DNA of 64,000 bases from a bacterium. GTDB taxonomy: Bacteria; Sysuimicrobiota; Sysuimicrobiia; Sysuimicrobiales; Segetimicrobiaceae. Both the position numbers and the translations under genes were made by a program. The notes below the pieces were generated by a model. It was not told where the DNA came from. It saw only the letters and a list, made by a program, of their open reading frames with translations, and did no database searches. The stretch is taken from positions 150,735 through 214,734 of the forward strand of contig DATGFS010000022.1 of assembly GCA_035308905.1 (NCBI GenBank), given 5' to 3'. Shown here piece by piece: positions 1 through 9,130 of this stretch; the first letter of the stretch is position 1, and each line of letters opens with the position of its first letter.

Positions 1-1
1 A

Positions 2-3000
2 GCACGGTTCAAAGCCCCGTTCCCGGCGCCGAACGAAGAGACCCTTGCCGGCAATCTCTCCAACACGATCGCCGGCCGGATCTGCAACTACTTGGACCTC
101 AAAGGCGGCGGGTACGCCACGGATGGCGCGTGCGCCTCGTCCCTGCTCGCGGTCACCCAGGCGTGCGCGGCGCTCGAGGCCGGCGATCTTAACGTGGCGA
201 TCGCGGGCGGGGTGGACATCAGTCTCGATCCGTTCGAGCTCGTAGGCTTTGCGCGCACGGGCGCGCTCGCAGCCAACGAGATGCGCGTCTACGACACCCG
301 TCCGACCGGGTTCTTGCCGGGCGAAGGATGCGGTTTTGTGGTGTTGATGCGGTCCGCCGACGCGAATGCGCAGGCGCGTCGCGTCTATGCGGAGGTCCGC
401 GGCTGGGGGATCTCGTCGGACGGGCACGGCGGGATCACGCGGCCGGAGATGGCCGGCCAGCGCCTGGCGCTCAGGCGGGCGTACGATCGCGCGGGTTTTG
501 GCATCGACACGGTGGCCTATTTTGAGGGCCACGGCACGGGGACGGCGGTGGGCGACAACACGGAGATCCTTACGTTGTCGACGTGCCTGGCCGAAGCCGG
601 GGCCAGCCGTCCCGCGGCGCTTGGAACGGTAAAGGCGAACATCGGCCACACCAAAGCCGCCGCGGGAATCGCAGGGCTTCTCAAGAGCACAATGGCGGTG
701 TGGACGCAGGTGGTACCGCCGGTGACCGGGTGCAGGAACCCGCACCAGGCACTCACCGCACGCTCGGGCGTCCTCCGCGTACCGGACGAAGGCGTCCGAT
801 GGCCCTCCGATCAGCCGCTCCGGAGCGGCGTCAGCGCGATGGGTTTCGGGGGCATCAACGTGCACGTCGCCATCGAGGCCGCGACGCCGGCCCGGCGCGG
901 CGCGCTTACGTCGGACGAACAGACGCTGCTGTCATCAGCACAAGACGCGGAGTTGTTCCTGCTGGGAGGCCGGTCGATCGGTGAACTGCGCGCGCAGCTG
1001 GACCAGATCCGCCGCCGCGCGGCGTCGCTGTCGCGGGCGGAGATGACGGACTTGGCGGCGGCGCTCGCGCGGCAGATCCGGACGCCCGTCGCGCGAGCAG
1101 CCGTCGTAGCGTCCACGCCGGCCGAGTTCGGGACGCGGCTGGAAACGCTCCACCAATGGACCGGCGTGGACGCTCGGACCCGGCTGGACCCCACAGACGG
1201 CGTGTTCTTCGCCACCGGCCTGACCGCGCCGCGCATCGCATTTCTGTTCCCCGGACAGGGCTCTCCTGTCCGCCGGGACGGCGGCGCCCTGGGCCGCCGG
1301 TTCCGCTGGTTGGACGACGCGTACGCGCATGCGCCCTGGCTCCGCCACGATGGCGAGTTCCCCCAGGCGATGGTGCAATCCGCGATCGTCATGGCATCGC
1401 TTATCGCGATTGATGCGCTGGACAGTCTCGGGATCGGGGCGGCCGTCGCTATCGGGCACAGCCTCGGAGAGCTCACGGCGCTTCATTGGGCCGGCGCACT
1501 CGATCGCGAGGCGCTGCTGCGCGTCGTGGCAGCGCGCGGAGCCGCGATGACGGCGCTCAAAGGGCCGCACGGGGCGATGGCCAGCATCGCGGCTGGGCCC
1601 GAGGAGGTGCGCGGTCTGCTCAACGGAGACGACATGGTCATCGCCGCGTTGAACGCTCCGCGGCAGACCGTGGTGTCCGGTGCTGCCGCCGCGGTCATGG
1701 ACGCCGCGGCGCGGGCCCGCGCTGCGGGCTTCGCCGTGACGCTGCTGCCGGTGGCCCATGCATTTCATTCGCCACTCGTCGCAGGGGCAGTATCCGGTCT
1801 CGCGGAGAGCCTCGCGCGTGAGACCCTGCGGCCGCTCCGCAGAGCGGTCATCTCGACCGTCACCGGGTCGCGGCTCGCGGCCGAGGAAGACCTGCGCGCG
1901 CTGCTGTGCCGGCAGATCACGGCGCCGGTCCGGTTCGCGGACGCCGTGGCCTGCGCGCCGGACATCGACCTCTGGCTCGAGGTGGGTCCCGGACAGGCAT
2001 TGCGCGGACTGGTGCGCGAGTCGACCGAGGGCCCCGTCGTGGCTCTCGACGCTGGCGGCGATTCGCTTGGCGGAATTCTCCGCGCGGCCGGCGCCGTCTT
2101 CGCCCTCGGCGTCCCGATCCGTCAAGAGAGGTTGTTCGGCGACCGTTTCGCCCGGCCGTTCGAGGTCGACACGACCCCGCGATTCCTGGAAAACCCCTGC
2201 GAGAGCGCCGCAGGACCATTCGACCAGCCGCCGGCGGTACTGACCGCCGAGGCGCCACACCGAGCGCCGTCCGAATTCGCGGCCTCCGACTCGGCGACCG
2301 ACGTCCTCACCCTCGTGCGGCGCCTGGTGGCGGAGCGCGTGTCGCTCCCGCTTGAAGTGGTGAAAGATGGCGATCGTATGCTCACCGACCTTCATCTCAA
2401 CTCCATCGGCGTCGGACAACTCGTGGTCGATGCGGCCCGACATCTGGCCGTGCCGCCGCCGCCTGCCCCGACCGATTTCGCCAACCTGTCCGTCGCCGAG
2501 ATTGCGCAGGCACTCGAGGAGGCCGCGCGACTCGGCGGCGCCGCGTCGAATGAGGAGGGCGGCGCGCCGCCCGGCGTCGACCGGTGGGTTCGGCCATTTG
2601 TGGTCGGTCTCGACGACGCACCGCTCCCGCCGCCCGCGCCGTCCGGGGGCGGCGGTGCATGGCGTGTGATCGCGCCGCCGGGCCACGCCCTTGCGGCGGA
2701 GCTCACCGAGGTCCTTCGGGGCTGTGGGGAAGGAGGGACCGCGGTCTGCCTGCCGCCCGAGGACGATGACAGCTGCGTTGCGCTGCTGTTGGAAGGGGCC
2801 CGCGCAGCGTTGCATGCTAGCGCCGGGTCGCGATTTGTGCTCGTTCAGCATGACCGCACCGCCGCGTCGGTTGCCAAGACGCTCCACTTGGAAGCGCCAG
2901 CGCTGACGACGTGCGTCGTGACGGTGCCGCGAGATCATCCCCAGGCGGCCGGCTGGATTCGCGCCGAAGCCGCCGCCGCGGTCGGCTACGTCGAAGCCTG

Positions 3001-5377
3001 CTATGACTCGACCGGGCGGCGCCGCACGCCCGTCCTAAACCCGCTGACGTTGTCCACCGCCGCGGTGCCGGATGGAGAACTCGCGGACCGCGACGTGCTG
3101 TTGGTGACCGGCGGAGGCCGCGGAATCGGTTTCGAGTGCGCGCTCGGGCTCGCGGAAAACACCAGTCTCCGGCTGGTTCTGCTTGGCCGCTCCGATCCGA
3201 TCACCGAGCCGGAGTTGGCGGCGAACCTGGAACGTCTGCGGGCCGCCGGGGTACCGTTTCGCTATCTCGCGGCCGACATCACAGATGCCGACGCCGTACG
3301 CGCGGCCGTGCGCGAAGCGGAAGGGACGCTAGGTCCCATCACCGCCGTCCTCCACGCGGCCGGCACCAACGTTCCCCAACTCCTCGCCACGCTCACCATC
3401 GAGGAAGTTCGCGGGGCGCTGGCGCCCAAACTGGACGGGCTCCGGAACGTCCTCGCGTCATTAAACGAAGACCGGTTACGGTTGCTCATCGCGTTTGGCT
3501 CGGCGATCGCCGAAACGGGGTTGGCCGGTGAGGCGCACTATGCGGTCGCCAACGAATGGCTGACACACCTGACGGGTGAATTTCAAGCTGCGCACCCGAC
3601 GTGCCGCTGTCTCGTCGTCGAGTGGTCGGTCTGGTCGGACGTAGGCATGGGTGCGCGTCTGGGGCGCATCGGCGCGCTCGAGCGCGCCGGGATTGCGCCG
3701 ATCGCGCCGGCGGCGGGCGTGGACATCCTGCGTCAGTTGATCGCGCAGCCCAGCCTGCCGTCCGCCGTTGTGGTCGGCGGCCGGCTGGGAACGCCGCCGA
3801 CGTTGCGCATGGCCGCGTCACCGATCCCGCTGTGGCGGTTCCTCGAGCAACCGAGAGTCCACTACGCCGGCGTGGAACTGGTCGCGGATGCCGAACTGTC
3901 CACGCTGACGGATCCCTATCTCGACGATCATATCTTCGGCGACGACCGCGTGTTCCCGGCCGTGATGGCGTTGGAGGCGATGGCGCAGGCGGCCGTCACC
4001 CTTGCGGGCTCGGGCTCCCCGGCGAGTATCGACGGCATCTCGTTTGATCGTCCGATCGTCGTCCCCGCCCGCGACCGCGTCACCGTCCGGGTGGCGGCGC
4101 TGGTGCGCGAACCGGGATGCATCGAGGTGGTGCTCCGCAGCAGCACCACCGCCTTCCGGGTGGATCACGTCCGTGCCGTCTGCCGCATTGGACCAATGCA
4201 GACCATCCCGCCGGCCGCGCCTGCCTGTCGCCCGGCGCCACCCGGCAGAGTCCCGCTTGACCCGGCGACTGACCTCTACGGCGACCTGCTCTTTCACACG
4301 GGCCGTTTCCGGCGAGTCGCCGGATATCGCCGGCTGCGCACGACGGAGTGCGTCGCGCAACTCGCTTCGGTTGACCCGACGCCGTGGTTTGGACACTACT
4401 TGCCGCAACATCTGGTGCTCGCCGACCCTGCCGGTCGGGACGCCGCCGTGCACGCCGTGCAGGCATGCGTGCCCGCCGAGGCGCTGCTCCCAATTGGCGC
4501 CGCGCGATTCGTGCCGGGCGAGCTTCCCAAGGGCCCGCGATTCGCGCACGCGAGGGAGCGGCACCGCGCCGGCGATCTATTCGTGTACGACGTGGACGTA
4601 AGCGACGCGGACGGCCGGGTCTGCGAGCGGTGGGAAGGACTTCAGTTCCGCCGCATGCACCCGCAGAAACCTCGCCAGGGATGGCCTCCTGCGCTGTTGG
4701 GTCCCTGCGTCGAGCGCCACATCCGGGATGTCCTGGCGCCGGGCTCAACCGTGTCGGTGGTGATCAGACGCGAGTGCGATCCCCGCCGCTCGCGCGGCGA
4801 TCAGGTGCTCCGGTTCCTGTTAGGGGACCACGCGCGGATCGTTCGCCGCCTCAACGGGAAACCCGATGTCGCCGGCGCCGGACGCACCGGCGTGTCCGCC
4901 GCGCATGCCGGGGCGCTCGTGATGGGTGCCGCTGCCTCGGGCCCCGTGGGGTGCGATCTCGAGCCGGTCACCGACCGGCGATCGGTCATGTGGCGTGGGC
5001 TCCTCGGCGCCGACTACGTGCTGACCGGCTTGGTGACGCGGGAAACTGGGGAATGCGAAGCGGAGACAGCGACCCGTCTGTGGAGCATCCGCGAGAGCCT
5101 CACGAAAGTCGGCGTTTCACCAACGGTGCCGATGCGGTTCGTCGCGGCGTCCAACGACGGCTGGGCGCACTTCGCCGCAGGCTCGTTTTGTTGTGCCTCC
5201 TACATCGCCGACATCAAGGACATCCAAGGCCGGGTGGCACTGGCCGTTACCGTGCCCGCACCCGGCGACCCGAGCCAAAGCCGGCACCGCGCGGCGGTTC
5301 CGGCCGGCGACCGCCCGGGCAGCAGGTCCCCCTCGGAAGACGCGGCGATCGGAGGCGGCGGCCGTGCGCGCGTATGA
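2..5377 (+). CDS. Enediyne-type iterative type I polyketide synthase (5'-truncated by window edge)
   Basis: Multidomain PKS whose frame is open from the first bases, so the N-terminus lies upstream; about 1,790 residues are visible. Domains in order: ketosynthase (active Cys in GACASS at nt 131-133, His in EGHGTGT at nt 530 and in ANIGHTK at nt 647), acyltransferase (FPGQG near 1250, GHSLGE near 1455), acyl carrier protein (LHLNSI, Ser near 2402), ketoreductase (TGGGRGIG near 3110), dehydratase (H-x2-G-x5-P type, near 3930-3975), and a C-terminal Sfp-like phosphopantetheinyl transferase (GCDLEP near 4950, WSIRESLTK near 5085). KS-AT-ACP-KR-DH-PPTase is the known architecture of PksE enediyne synthases, which make a linear polyene precursor and activate their own ACP. 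The next gene overlaps it and is the matching thioesterase. The product cannot be told from this alone; a plain polyene synthase of the same family is the alternative. Confidence 0.93.
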   Translation, partial: ARFKAPFPAPNEETLAGNLSNTIAGRICNYLDLKGGGYATDGACASSLLAVTQACAALEAGDLNVAIAGGVDISLDPFELVGFARTGALAANEMRVYDTRPTGFLPGEGCGFVVLMRSADANAQARRVYAEVRGWGISSDGHGGITRPEMAGQRLALRRAYDRAGFGIDTVAYFEGHGTGTAVGDNTEILTLSTCLAEAGASRPAALGTVKANIGHTKAAAGIAGLLKSTMAVWTQVVPPVTGCRNPHQALTARSGVLRVPDEGVRWPSDQPLRSGVSAMGFGGINVHVAIEAATPARRGALTSDEQTLLSSAQDAELFLLGGRSIGELRAQLDQIRRRAASLSRAEMTDLAAALARQIRTPVARAAVVASTPAEFGTRLETLHQWTGVDARTRLDPTDGVFFATGLTAPRIAFLFPGQGSPVRRDGGALGRRFRWLDDAYAHAPWLRHDGEFPQAMVQSAIVMASLIAIDALDSLGIGAAVAIGHSLGELTALHWAGALDREALLRVVAARGAAMTALKGPHGAMASIAAGPEEVRGLLNGDDMVIAALNAPRQTVVSGAAAAVMDAAARARAAGFAVTLLPVAHAFHSPLVAGAVSGLAESLARETLRPLRRAVISTVTGSRLAAEEDLRALLCRQITAPVRFADAVACAPDIDLWLEVGPGQALRGLVRESTEGPVVALDAGGDSLGGILRAAGAVFALGVPIRQERLFGDRFARPFEVDTTPRFLENPCESAAGPFDQPPAVLTAEAPHRAPSEFAASDSATDVLTLVRRLVAERVSLPLEVVKDGDRMLTDLHLNSIGVGQLVVDAARHLAVPPPPAPTDFANLSVAEIAQALEEAARLGGAASNEEGGAPPGVDRWVRPFVVGLDDAPLPPPAPSGGGGAWRVIAPPGHALAAELTEVLRGCGEGGTAVCLPPEDDDSCVALLLEGARAALHASAGSRFVLVQHDRTAASVAKTLHLEAPALTTCVVTVPRDHPQAAGWIRAEAAAAVGYVEACYDSTGRRRTPVLNPLTLSTAAVPDGELADRDVLLVTGGGRGIGFECALGLAENTSLRLVLLGRSDPITEPELAANLERLRAAGVPFRYLAADITDADAVRAAVREAEGTLGPITAVLHAAGTNVPQLLATLTIEEVRGALAPKLDGLRNVLASLNEDRLRLLIAFGSAIAETGLAGEAHYAVANEWLTHLTGEFQAAHPTCRCLVVEWSVWSDVGMGARLGRIGALERAGIAPIAPAAGVDILRQLIAQPSLPSAVVVGGRLGTPPTLRMAASPIPLWRFLEQPRVHYAGVELVADAELSTLTDPYLDDHIFGDDRVFPAVMALEAMAQAAVTLAGSGSPASIDGISFDRPIVVPARDRVTVRVAALVREPGCIEVVLRSSTTAFRVDHVRAVCRIGPMQTIPPAAPACRPAPPGRVPLDPATDLYGDLLFHTGRFRRVAGYRRLRTTECVAQLASVDPTPWFGHYLPQHLVLADPAGRDAAVHAVQACVPAEALLPIGAARFVPGELPKGPRFAHARERHRAGDLFVYDVDVSDADGRVCERWEGLQFRRMHPQKPRQGWPPALLGPCVERHIRDVLAPGSTVSVVIRRECDPRRSRGDQVLRFLLGDHARIVRRLNGKPDVAGAGRTGVSAAHAGALVMGAAASGPVGCDLEPVTDRRSVMWRGLLGADYVLTGLVTRETGECEAETATRLWSIRESLTKVGVSPTVPMRFVAASNDGWAHFAAGSFCCASYIADIKDIQGRVALAVTVPAPGDPSQSRHRAAVPAGDRPGSRSPSEDAAIGGGGRARV

Positions 5378-5789
5378 ATATCGGCACGTCATCGGGTTCG
5401 AGGAGACCAACGTTGTCGGCAACGTCTACTACGTCAACCATCTCCGGTGGCAGGGCCGTTGCCGCGAGCTGTTCCTCCGCGACCATGCGCCGAGCGTGCT
5501 CACGGAGTTGGCCCGTGGGCTTCGCTTAGTTACGGTGCGCTGCTCGTGCGATTACCTCGCGGAGCTGTCCGCGCTGGACGAAGTCGCGGTGCGGATGTTT
5601 CTTGGATCGATCATGCAAAGCCGGATAACGTTGAGCTTCGAATACTGGCGGCGCGGGCGCGACGGCGAGCAGCTCGTCGGGCGCGGGGAACAGCAGGTCG
5701 CCTGTCTGCGCCGTGACGGCGACCAGTGGGTGGCCGCGATGATTCCGGACGATCTGCGGGACGCGTTGCGCCCGTACGCCGGGGGTTAG
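5364..5789 (+). CDS. Enediyne-type hotdog thioesterase (E10/CalE7-like)
   Basis: A 141-residue single hotdog domain. The GTG start at 5364 gives YEYRHVIGFEETN followed by GNVYYVNHLRWQGRC, the signature of the thioesterases that release the polyene from enediyne synthases (SgcE10, CalE7 and DynE7 family, about 145-150 aa). I chose this GTG because GGAGGC lies about 8 nt before it and because the longer upstream frame translates the PKS end out of frame. It overlaps the PKS by 14 bp, so the two are translationally coupled and presumably act together: the synthase builds the chain and this enzyme hydrolyses it from the ACP. Confidence 0.92.
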   Translation: MRAYEYRHVIGFEETNVVGNVYYVNHLRWQGRCRELFLRDHAPSVLTELARGLRLVTVRCSCDYLAELSALDEVAVRMFLGSIMQSRITLSFEYWRRGRDGEQLVGRGEQQVACLRRDGDQWVAAMIPDDLRDALRPYAGG

Positions 5790-5831
5790 CCGCGTGCGCG
5801 GACGCAGCGTGCAGGAGAGAGGAGGGCCACC

Positions 5832-6713
5832 GTGACGGCTATAGCTGGTCCTGCGTCTTATCCCACTGAGCGCCCGGTAACGGCCGTGGGCGATACCGGC
5901 CAGCGACCGCCCCGGCGTCCCGGGACCGTCGACGATCACCGCGACGCGGTGGAGCGAGTTATCCACGCAATGCGGGAGCGGCTCGACGAACCGTTGTCCC
6001 TGCGCGACCTGTCTGAGATCGCGTTGTTTAGTCCGTATCACTTCGACCGGATGTTCCGCGACGTCACCGGCATATCGCCGTTTCGCTTTCTTGCCGCGCT
6101 CCGCATGGAGGCCGCCAAACGGCTGCTGCTGACAACGCAGCTGCGCGTGACCGACGTCTGTTACGAGGTCGGATACAATAGTCTCGGCACCTTCACCGCG
6201 AACTTCACGCAACTGGTGGGATTGCCTCCCCGCAGCCTGCGCCATCTCCGTCTCCTCCTGGGTGAGACATCGGTTTCCACAGTCGTCGCGGACTCTCACC
6301 GGCCTGCGCGCGCCTCGTCCGCTTCGCCCGGGGGCATCAGCGGCACCGTTACGGCACCCTCCGAGTTCACGGGATCCGTATTCGTCGGGGCTTTTCGGAC
6401 GCCAATCCCCCAGACTCGGCCGGTCAGGTGCGCGCTGCTCGAGGCACCCGGGCCGTACGAAATGCCGTCAATGCCCGACGGTTCGTACCACATATTTGCT
6501 CTTGGATCGCCCGCGTTCGAAAGTCTCAGCGCGATGCTCATGCCCGAGGCGGCGACATTATGGGTCGGCGCCGCGTCTCAGGGCCTGACGGCGCACAACG
6601 GCCGGGCCGATGCCCCGGGGCGAATCGAACTACGTGCTTGGAAGGCGACCGATCCGCCGATGCTGGTCGCGCTGCCGGCCCTTCTGGTCGAGCGGCGCGC
6701 GCGCACGACATGA
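5832..6713 (+). CDS. AraC-family transcriptional regulator with C-terminal ligand-type domain
   Basis: A 293-residue protein. Residues about 35-140 hold two helix-turn-helix motifs of the AraC/XylS type (LSLRDLSEIALFSPYHFDR and a second HTH around VTDVCYEVGYNSLGTF). Unlike classical AraC proteins, the DNA-binding part is near the N-terminus, followed by a roughly 130-residue domain of unknown ligand. The GTG start follows a strong GAGGAGGG at about 5818-5826. It sits 42 bp after the thioesterase in the same direction, and its stop overlaps the ATG of the next membrane protein (ATGA). Position suggests a cluster-linked regulator, but no target site was identified. Confidence 0.85.
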   Translation: MTAIAGPASYPTERPVTAVGDTGQRPPRRPGTVDDHRDAVERVIHAMRERLDEPLSLRDLSEIALFSPYHFDRMFRDVTGISPFRFLAALRMEAAKRLLLTTQLRVTDVCYEVGYNSLGTFTANFTQLVGLPPRSLRHLRLLLGETSVSTVVADSHRPARASSASPGGISGTVTAPSEFTGSVFVGAFRTPIPQTRPVRCALLEAPGPYEMPSMPDGSYHIFALGSPAFESLSAMLMPEAATLWVGAASQGLTAHNGRADAPGRIELRAWKATDPPMLVALPALLVERRARTT

Positions 6714-7315
6714 TTACATCGTCCGGTGATATCGACCCCGGAAAGGCGACGCGCGTGGAGCCCGCGATCTGGAACACCCTCGACGTCCTCAACGGACCGC
6801 GGCACCGCGAAGCCTTGCTGGTCTTCCTGACCCTGGTCCTCTCGCACTGGGTCGAGCACATCGTTCAGGCGGTGCAGATTTTCGTCCTCGGCTGGCCACG
6901 ATACCAGGCGCTGGGGGCGCTGGGGCTGCTGTTCCCGTGGCTCGTGGGGTCGGAGACGCTCCACTATTGGTACGCGCTCGTCACGTTGGTCGGGCTGATC
7001 GCGCTGCGTCCGGCATTCGGCGGACCGGCCCGCGGGTGGTGGGACGCGGCGATCGCAATTCAGATATGGCATCATGCCGAGCATGCGCTGCTGCTCGGGC
7101 AGGTGCTGATCGGGCGGAATTTGTTCGGGGCGCGCGTGCCGACGAGCGTGCTGCAACTGTTCTTCCCACGGGTCGAGCTGCACCTCGCCTACAACGCGGC
7201 GGTTTTCATTCCCATGATCATCGCGATGTATCTTCACGCGCACCCGTCGCTGAAGGACAGGCGACTCGGAAGCCGATGCAATTGCCATCGACGGCTTGAA
7301 TTGGCTTCCGGATAG
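6710..7315 (+). CDS. Polytopic membrane protein of unknown function
   Basis: A 201-residue protein with about four to five hydrophobic segments (around ALLVFLTLVLSHWVEHIV, LGALGLLFPWLV, WYALVTLVGLIAL and AAVFIPMIIAMYL). It is histidine-rich near membrane ends (SHWVEH, WHHAEH, HLHAHP-like), which could bind metal or haem, though this is speculation. The ATG at 6710 overlaps the stop of the AraC gene; a GTG at 6752 is an alternative start. Translational coupling to the regulator suggests a shared role, perhaps in export or sensing of the cluster product. I do not recognise the family. Confidence 0.75.
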   Translation: MITSSGDIDPGKATRVEPAIWNTLDVLNGPRHREALLVFLTLVLSHWVEHIVQAVQIFVLGWPRYQALGALGLLFPWLVGSETLHYWYALVTLVGLIALRPAFGGPARGWWDAAIAIQIWHHAEHALLLGQVLIGRNLFGARVPTSVLQLFFPRVELHLAYNAAVFIPMIIAMYLHAHPSLKDRRLGSRCNCHRRLELASG

Positions 7316-7318
7316 GCG

Positions 7319-8371
7319 TTGGGCGACGCGCGTTGCGTCGCCGTCACCGCACGCCGAGAGCGCAACCCTGGAGAAAAGGGCTCCATCGGTCGGTTGCTAT
7401 GCTACCCGTGGGCTGGGCATGGCGGTGTCATCGACGCGCATCTTCACTTTGTCACCGGCGCGATGCTGACGCGCGCGGCAAGGCAATTCCCGCGCCCACG
7501 CCGGCCGCAGGCGGCCTCTGCAACCCGTGGGCGCCGGGCAGAGGACGGACCTGCGACGGTGCCCCCCGAGCAACTGGCGCGGCAATGGATCGAGGTCCTG
7601 GATCGACACAGAATCGATGCGGGGTTCTTTATCGCGATCGGTGAAGGCAGCGAAGAACTCGCCACACTGGTGCGGCAGCATCCCTCACGGTGCTATGCCT
7701 GGGGCAGCGTCGTCGACGCCACGGCGCCGGGTGCCGCGTCGGACGTACGGCGCTTTCCGCAGTGGGGGTTGCCCGGTCTGAAGCTTTACCCACCGTTCCA
7801 GTGGTTCAGTCCCGGCAACCGCGCAATCTACCCTGTACACGAGGCCGCAGCTGCTCTGGACCTCCCCGTGCTATTTCGTTTCGGCATCACGATCGCGCCG
7901 ACATACGACTTGACGCACGCGAGCCCGCTGCGCCTTTCCGTGGCGGCCCGTGATTTTCCAGATGTGTCGTTTGGGATCGCCCACTGCGGCGCCGGCTTCC
8001 TCCGGGAAGCACTCATGCTCGCCTACCATACGGACAACATCTGGACCGACACGTCGGGTACGAACAACTGGCGCCTGTATACGCTGGGCGCGCCGTCCCT
8101 CGATGACCTATTTCGCGACCTCGCGCGCGCCTACGGGCCGCACCGCATCGTCTTCGGAACGGATTCGACGGCACCGGAGAGGTACCGTGCGGACATCGTG
8201 CGCGAGCAACAGGAGGTCCTTGAGCGGCTCGAGGTTGACGAGCGCGATCGCGCTGCCATCTTCACGAACAACGCACGCCGACTACTTAGACTTTCCCCTT
8301 CTGTCGACTACGACGGTGCTCCGACGGAGCGGCGCACGGCCCGGGCGACCGCGGCACGAGGCCCGACATGA
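7319..8371 (+). CDS. Amidohydrolase-family metal-dependent hydrolase (TIM barrel)
   Basis: An amidohydrolase-2-like fold. The metal motif DAHLHF follows the N-terminal strand, a later strand carries GIAHCGAG, and FGTDST near the end supplies the usual catalytic Asp. The product is most like decarboxylating or ring-opening amidohydrolases (PF04909), but the substrate is unknown. The listed start is a TTG without a good ribosome site; residues before VIDAHLHF look non-conserved, so the true start may be the TTG at 7394, which follows GGAGAAAAGGG. It ends in an ATGA overlap with the VOC protein, so the two form a coupled pair, possibly a tailoring or resistance module of the PKS cluster. Confidence 0.8.
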   Translation: MGDARCVAVTARRERNPGEKGSIGRLLCYPWAGHGGVIDAHLHFVTGAMLTRAARQFPRPRRPQAASATRGRRAEDGPATVPPEQLARQWIEVLDRHRIDAGFFIAIGEGSEELATLVRQHPSRCYAWGSVVDATAPGAASDVRRFPQWGLPGLKLYPPFQWFSPGNRAIYPVHEAAAALDLPVLFRFGITIAPTYDLTHASPLRLSVAARDFPDVSFGIAHCGAGFLREALMLAYHTDNIWTDTSGTNNWRLYTLGAPSLDDLFRDLARAYGPHRIVFGTDSTAPERYRADIVREQQEVLERLEVDERDRAAIFTNNARRLLRLSPSVDYDGAPTERRTARATAARGPT

Positions 8372-8781
8372 TACCGAGGGTGGGCGCGGTGCCGATCTTC
8401 ACCCAGGACCAGGACCGCGCGCTCGACTTCTTCTGCAGCAAACTCGGCTTCAAAGTGCTCGCCGACTATCGGATCGGTCCGTTTCGGTGGGTTTCGGTGG
8501 GACGGGAACCCGGCGAGACAGAGCTCATCGTCTACCACCCGATCCCAGACTTCAACGGCGACGAGTTCGAAGAGTTGAGCCGGCGCATCGGCACATGGAC
8601 TGGGATCGTATTCCTTACCGACAACATTTATGAGACCTACGAGTTATGGAGACGGCGTGGCGTCGTGTTCGCTGGGCCGCCCGAACGTCAGCCCTGGGGA
8701 AGCTGGGAGACACGATTTTCGGACTTCGACGGCAACCAGTTTCATCTCGCTGAGCGGCCTCGCCCGGACGCCCGAGCATGA
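8368..8781 (+). CDS. VOC / glyoxalase-bleomycin-resistance fold protein
   Basis: A 137-residue single VOC protein: VGAVPIFTQDQDRALDFFCSKLGF opening strand and helix, central TELIVYHP, and the C-terminal FSDFDGNQFHLAE strand typical of the fold. The family includes metal-dependent lyases and dioxygenases as well as metal-free drug-binding resistance proteins. VOC-fold proteins that sequester enediynes (the TnmS type) are known, so next to an enediyne-type PKS a product-binding self-resistance role is a reasonable hypothesis. The ATG overlaps the amidohydrolase stop by ATGA. An ordinary enzyme role cannot be excluded. Confidence 0.85.
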   Translation: MIPRVGAVPIFTQDQDRALDFFCSKLGFKVLADYRIGPFRWVSVGREPGETELIVYHPIPDFNGDEFEELSRRIGTWTGIVFLTDNIYETYELWRRRGVVFAGPPERQPWGSWETRFSDFDGNQFHLAERPRPDARA

Positions 8782-8822
8782 AGAGGCACGATTCTGACGC
8801 CCCCGATAGGGACTAGGTGCAT

Positions 8823-8848
8823 GGGTTCGAATACCACCTTCCTCCGCC
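8823..8848 (+). other. Possible decayed tRNA-Ser 3' end
   Basis: The segment GGGTTCGAATACCACC followed by TTCCTCCGCC resembles the T-arm and acceptor 3' strand of bacterial tRNA-Ser, but the T-stem has mismatches (A where C is expected) and no 5' part is found upstream. It is at best a degenerate remnant or phage attachment scar. Confidence 0.3.
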
Positions 8849-9086
8849 CCCCTCGATCTCCGTACCGCCAGGTTGACCGGGTGAAATGTCAGCCCGGCAA
8901 ATGGGGGCAACTGCAGCCAGTCTCTCAGCCTGGCGTGTACGCCCACCCGATCCACAGGGCCGGAAACTCGACAAGGTAACGACGCTCCGGAAGGTGACCG
9001 AGGCAGACTGTCTGAACGGTGCCCCAGGGGTGCCCCAACGGAGGGGTTCTGGACCACTGGCGGCTTTCGAAAACCCTTATTTTACC

Positions 9087-9130
9087 GGAGCCGGCGATCG
9101 GATTTGAACCGATGACCTGCGCATTACGAA
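9087..9130 (-). other. tRNA-Thr(CGT) 3' fragment, likely attachment-site scar
   Basis: On the minus strand the 44 nt include an anticodon loop TTCGTAA, the variable loop, a perfect 5-bp T-stem around TTCAAAT (ATCGG/CCGAT) and the acceptor strand CGCCGGC with CC after it. The 5' half of the tRNA (D-arm, 5' acceptor strand) is missing; the sequence before the anticodon loop does not form the stem. Integrases often use exactly this 3' part of a tRNA gene as att, so this is probably an att duplicate left by an integrated element. Confidence 0.65.

Noticed and set aside
935..2938. Long antisense ORF (667 aa) across the PKS
   Set aside because: GC-rich coding DNA produces long opposite-strand frames; its composition is Arg/Gly/Ala-rich and the plus-strand frame has clear domains. 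The same applies to antisense frames over metG, dnaK, clpB and the dnaJ region.
9087..9130. Complete tRNA-Thr gene
   Set aside because: Only the 3' part is present; the D-arm and 5' acceptor strand are missing.
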